Positions 4,996-6,678 of a DNA stretch of 6,678 bases are shown here, piece by piece. Within the stretch, counting starts at the first letter, position 1; each line of letters starts with the position of its first letter. The stretch is from Spirochaetes bacterium GWF1_49_6. GTDB taxonomy: Bacteria > Spirochaetota > Brevinematia > Brevinematales > GWF1-51-8. The DNA lies in NCBI GenBank assembly GCA_001829395.1, contig MIBD01000100.1, positions 2,591 through 9,268 of the forward strand, given 5' to 3'. Made by a program: the position numbers and the translations under genes. The notes beneath the pieces are model-generated. The model saw only the letters and a program-made list of their open reading frames with translations. It was not told the DNA's origin and ran no database searches.

Positions 4996-5316
4996 CTACG
5001 CTTCCGGGGCGGTCAGAATTTGTTCGATTTTATCGAGGTCGACGAAGCGGGAGCTTTTATAGATTTCCTTACCCCGGCGGAATATCAGTACGATGGGTAC
5101 GGTGAACACCATGTTCTGCGCGGCGATCTGCGGAAATACCGCCGGATCGATCTTCGTCCATACAAGGGCGGGGTAACGGTTCATCAGTTCCTCGATACGC
5201 GGGGAGAGGGATTTGCACGGCGGGCAGTCGCTGCTGAAGAAATAGACCAGCGACGGGTTTTCCCCCGATATCAGCGCGTGAAAATGTTCCGGCGAATGAG
5301 CCGCTTCGTATGCCAT
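4996..5316 (-). CDS. Thioredoxin-like protein with CPPC active site
   Basis: A compact 106-residue thioredoxin fold with no signal peptide, so probably a cytosolic thiol-disulfide exchanger. Seen: strand SLVYFFSSD (22-30) leading into C31-P-P-C34 and helix KSLSPRIEELM (35-45); a strand ending in WTKIDP (53-58), as in thioredoxins (K/xxD); FTVPIVLIF with the cis-proline P74 facing the active site; and RRGKEI as the beta-turn before strand beta5. The length equals standard thioredoxin (~105-110). The CPPC dipeptide differs from CGPC of classical thioredoxin and should alter redox potential and partner choice, so trxA is not assigned. GAGG (5325-5322) sits 5 nt before ATG. It is followed after 1 nt by truA and is divergent from the beta-propeller gene; no functional link to truA is implied. 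Confidence 0.9.
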   Translation of the reverse strand: MAYEAAHSPEHFHALISGENPSLVYFFSSDCPPCKSLSPRIEELMNRYPALVWTKIDPAVFPQIAAQNMVFTVPIVLIFRRGKEIYKSSRFVDLDKIEQILTAPEA

Positions 5317-5397
5317 GGGTTCCTCGAAAATCTATTTCTTTATAAATCGGTATTTCCCGGTCAATGATGAGAATTCTGTTCCGATAATATAGGGAGC

Positions 5398-5401
5398 GAG
5401 G
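5398..5401 (+). promoter_or_regulatory. Ribosome binding site of the beta-propeller gene
   Basis: GAGG lies 6 nt before the ATG at 5408, which chooses this start over the in-frame ATG at 5420 (Met5). An AT-rich TAATAT (5385-5390) just upstream could be a -10, but I find no convincing -35. Confidence 0.6.
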
Positions 5402-5407
5402 ATAACT

Positions 5408-6678
5408 ATGTCAAGGAACATGAAATTCATTCTAGCCATTTTGATATGCGGCGCGCTTCTGTCGGTGTTTATGATTTTTATCGTCACCGCGCCGGAAGAA
5501 ATCCTCCGTTTCGGGGATATCCCCGTGACGACGCTGGACAAGATAAACGGCGATACCGGCATCCTAGTAGACGACCCCGCGTTCATCCATGTCACCAATA
5601 CCTTCGAGATGCGGGAACTGATCAAGAAGACCATCTCGTATAAAATCTACCTCGAGAACACGCCTATCGACGGGATTTCCCCGCTCCTGATCCAGTCGTT
5701 CACCGAGCCTTATACGTTCCAGAAGGGAATCCTCACATTCAGGGGCAGCCCGATGCGGGATTGGGGCGCGATCGGCAAACTCAAGTCGCAGGAATTCAGC
5801 CTGTCGGTGGATTGGGCGAACAAGACCGGGCAATCCCCCATCTGGGGCGGGGGCGGCGGATGGACCGGCCAGCCTCTCCTCGTGCAGTGGACGCAGGCGC
5901 AGAAATCGAATATGCATATTTCCGCGAAGTTCAAGGATAACCCGGAGTTCACCGAGGTGATTTTCGCGTCTCTCGACGGCAGGATATACTTCTACGACTT
6001 CGATACGGGCGAAAAGACCCGTCCGCCGATCAATGTCGGTAACCCCATCAAGGGAACTCCGTCGATAGACCCGCGCGGGCTTCCGCTCCTGTATGTCGGA
6101 GAGGGGGTGCCCCAGCAGGGCAAGCAGAAGTACCGGATATACAGCCTGCTCGACCAGAAACTCCTTTACTCTATCTCCGGGGGCGATCCGCAGGCGTACC
6201 GTGTATGGGGCGGATTCGATTCGTCGGGGATAGTGAACTCCAAGTCGGATATCCTGATTACGGGCGGCGAGAACGGTATCCTGTATATCGTGAAGCTTAA
6301 CACCGAGTACGATATTGCGAAGGGCAAGCTGTCGATCTCCCCGAAACTTTATAAATATGTCTACCATTATAAATCCGGCGCGGGGAAGAAAAAGGTCTAC
6401 GGTATCGAGAACTCGGTCGCGGTGTATAAGAACCTTCTCTACTTCAGCGACAACTGCGGTACGATCCAATGCGTCGACCTGATCAACCTGAAACCGTTAT
6501 GGATCAAGGATGTGAAGGACGACACCGATGCGTCGATAGTGGTCGAGGCCGAGATGGGGGTGCCGTTCCTGTATACCGGGTGCGAGGTCGATATCCAGGG
6601 GGCGAAGGGATACTCGTATGTCCGTAAGATCAACGGGTTGACCGGCGACACGATCTGGGAGACCCGTTATGTTTGCCG
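5408..6678 (+). CDS. Membrane-anchored PQQ-like beta-propeller repeat protein, C-terminus cut by window edge
   Basis: An open frame of 423 codons runs off the right edge without a stop. After a short basic start (MSRNMK) there is one hydrophobic stretch, residues 7-28, a signal anchor or signal peptide. C14 is not in a good lipobox. Then comes an N-terminal region, LTFRGSPMRDWG (109-120) and WGGGGGWTGQP (146-156). Propeller-type repeats follow: EVIFASLDGRIYFYDFDTGE (183-202), GTPSIDPRG (216-224), RIYSLLDQK (243-251), ILITGGENGILYIVKLN (282-298), NLLYFSDNCGTIQCVDL (342-358) and KINGLTGDTIWE (407-418). The D-G-x-I-Y, D-x-x-T-G pattern is that of PQQ/BamB-like blades, which often bind no PQQ and act as scaffolds. 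From memory, similar proteins of ~500-600 residues are annotated as PQQ-binding-like repeat proteins in Firmicutes; no function is known to me. It would sit outside the cytoplasmic membrane. A 301-aa antisense frame is a shadow. Confidence 0.85.
   Translation, partial: MSRNMKFILAILICGALLSVFMIFIVTAPEEILRFGDIPVTTLDKINGDTGILVDDPAFIHVTNTFEMRELIKKTISYKIYLENTPIDGISPLLIQSFTEPYTFQKGILTFRGSPMRDWGAIGKLKSQEFSLSVDWANKTGQSPIWGGGGGWTGQPLLVQWTQAQKSNMHISAKFKDNPEFTEVIFASLDGRIYFYDFDTGEKTRPPINVGNPIKGTPSIDPRGLPLLYVGEGVPQQGKQKYRIYSLLDQKLLYSISGGDPQAYRVWGGFDSSGIVNSKSDILITGGENGILYIVKLNTEYDIAKGKLSISPKLYKYVYHYKSGAGKKKVYGIENSVAVYKNLLYFSDNCGTIQCVDLINLKPLWIKDVKDDTDASIVVEAEMGVPFLYTGCEVDIQGAKGYSYVRKINGLTGDTIWETRYVC

Noticed and set aside
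4305..5105. 266-codon plus-strand frame
   Set aside because: Antisense to truA and the thioredoxin-like gene, both of which have intact catalytic motifs; the composition is shadow-like.
5339..5364. Minus-strand promoter for the thioredoxin-like/truA operon: TTGACC and TATAAA
   Set aside because: Both boxes are good matches to consensus, but the spacer is only 14 nt, outside the range of a normal sigma70 promoter, so I do not call it.
5564..6469. 301-codon minus-strand frame
   Set aside because: Antisense shadow of the beta-propeller gene, whose sense frame carries clear repeat motifs, an SD site and a membrane segment. It has no recognisable motif and is rich in R, E and H as GC-rich shadows are.

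Overview
This is a bacterial chromosome fragment of moderate to fairly high GC content. Shine-Dalgarno sites are clear (AGGAGG, GGAGGG) and sigma70-type promoters can be read directly. It carries conserved housekeeping genes: frr, uppS, cdsA and truA. Undecaprenyl and phospholipid precursor genes plus a membrane-anchored beta-propeller protein fit a free-living bacterium with a cell envelope. Nothing fixes the phylum; a spirochaete, a Firmicutes relative or an uncultured candidate lineage would all fit, and I do not choose between them.

Layout. Positions 1-1186 (minus strand) hold a two-gene unit: a short-chain dehydrogenase/reductase, then a GNAT acetyltransferase that runs off the left edge. 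Positions 1187-1345 are a divergent promoter region with one well-formed promoter per direction. Positions 1346-3504 (plus strand) are a tight operon frr-uppS-cdsA with gaps of 3 and 2 nt. It links ribosome recycling to lipid-carrier and CDP-diacylglycerol synthesis. The frequent neighbours pyrH/tsf (upstream) and dxr/rseP (downstream) are not in the window. Positions 3505-4226 are a 722-bp gap between convergent operons with no credible gene; about 3662-4211 of it is packed with nested inverted and direct repeats. Positions 4227-5316 (minus strand) hold a thioredoxin-like gene followed after 1 nt by truA. From 5408 to the right edge (plus strand) an open frame of 423 codons encodes a membrane-anchored PQQ-like beta-propeller protein, cut by the window end.

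How they work together. The three operons look ordinary in function: translation and tRNA modification (frr, truA), envelope precursors (uppS, cdsA), and general redox or acyl-transfer accessory enzymes (SDR, GNAT, thioredoxin-like). I see no defence system, CRISPR array, transposase, rRNA or tRNA. The main unexplained structure is the repeat island between cdsA and truA, which looks like a MITE-type or dispersed intergenic repeat, possibly transcribed into a structured RNA. The partial beta-propeller gene is the least characterised protein.
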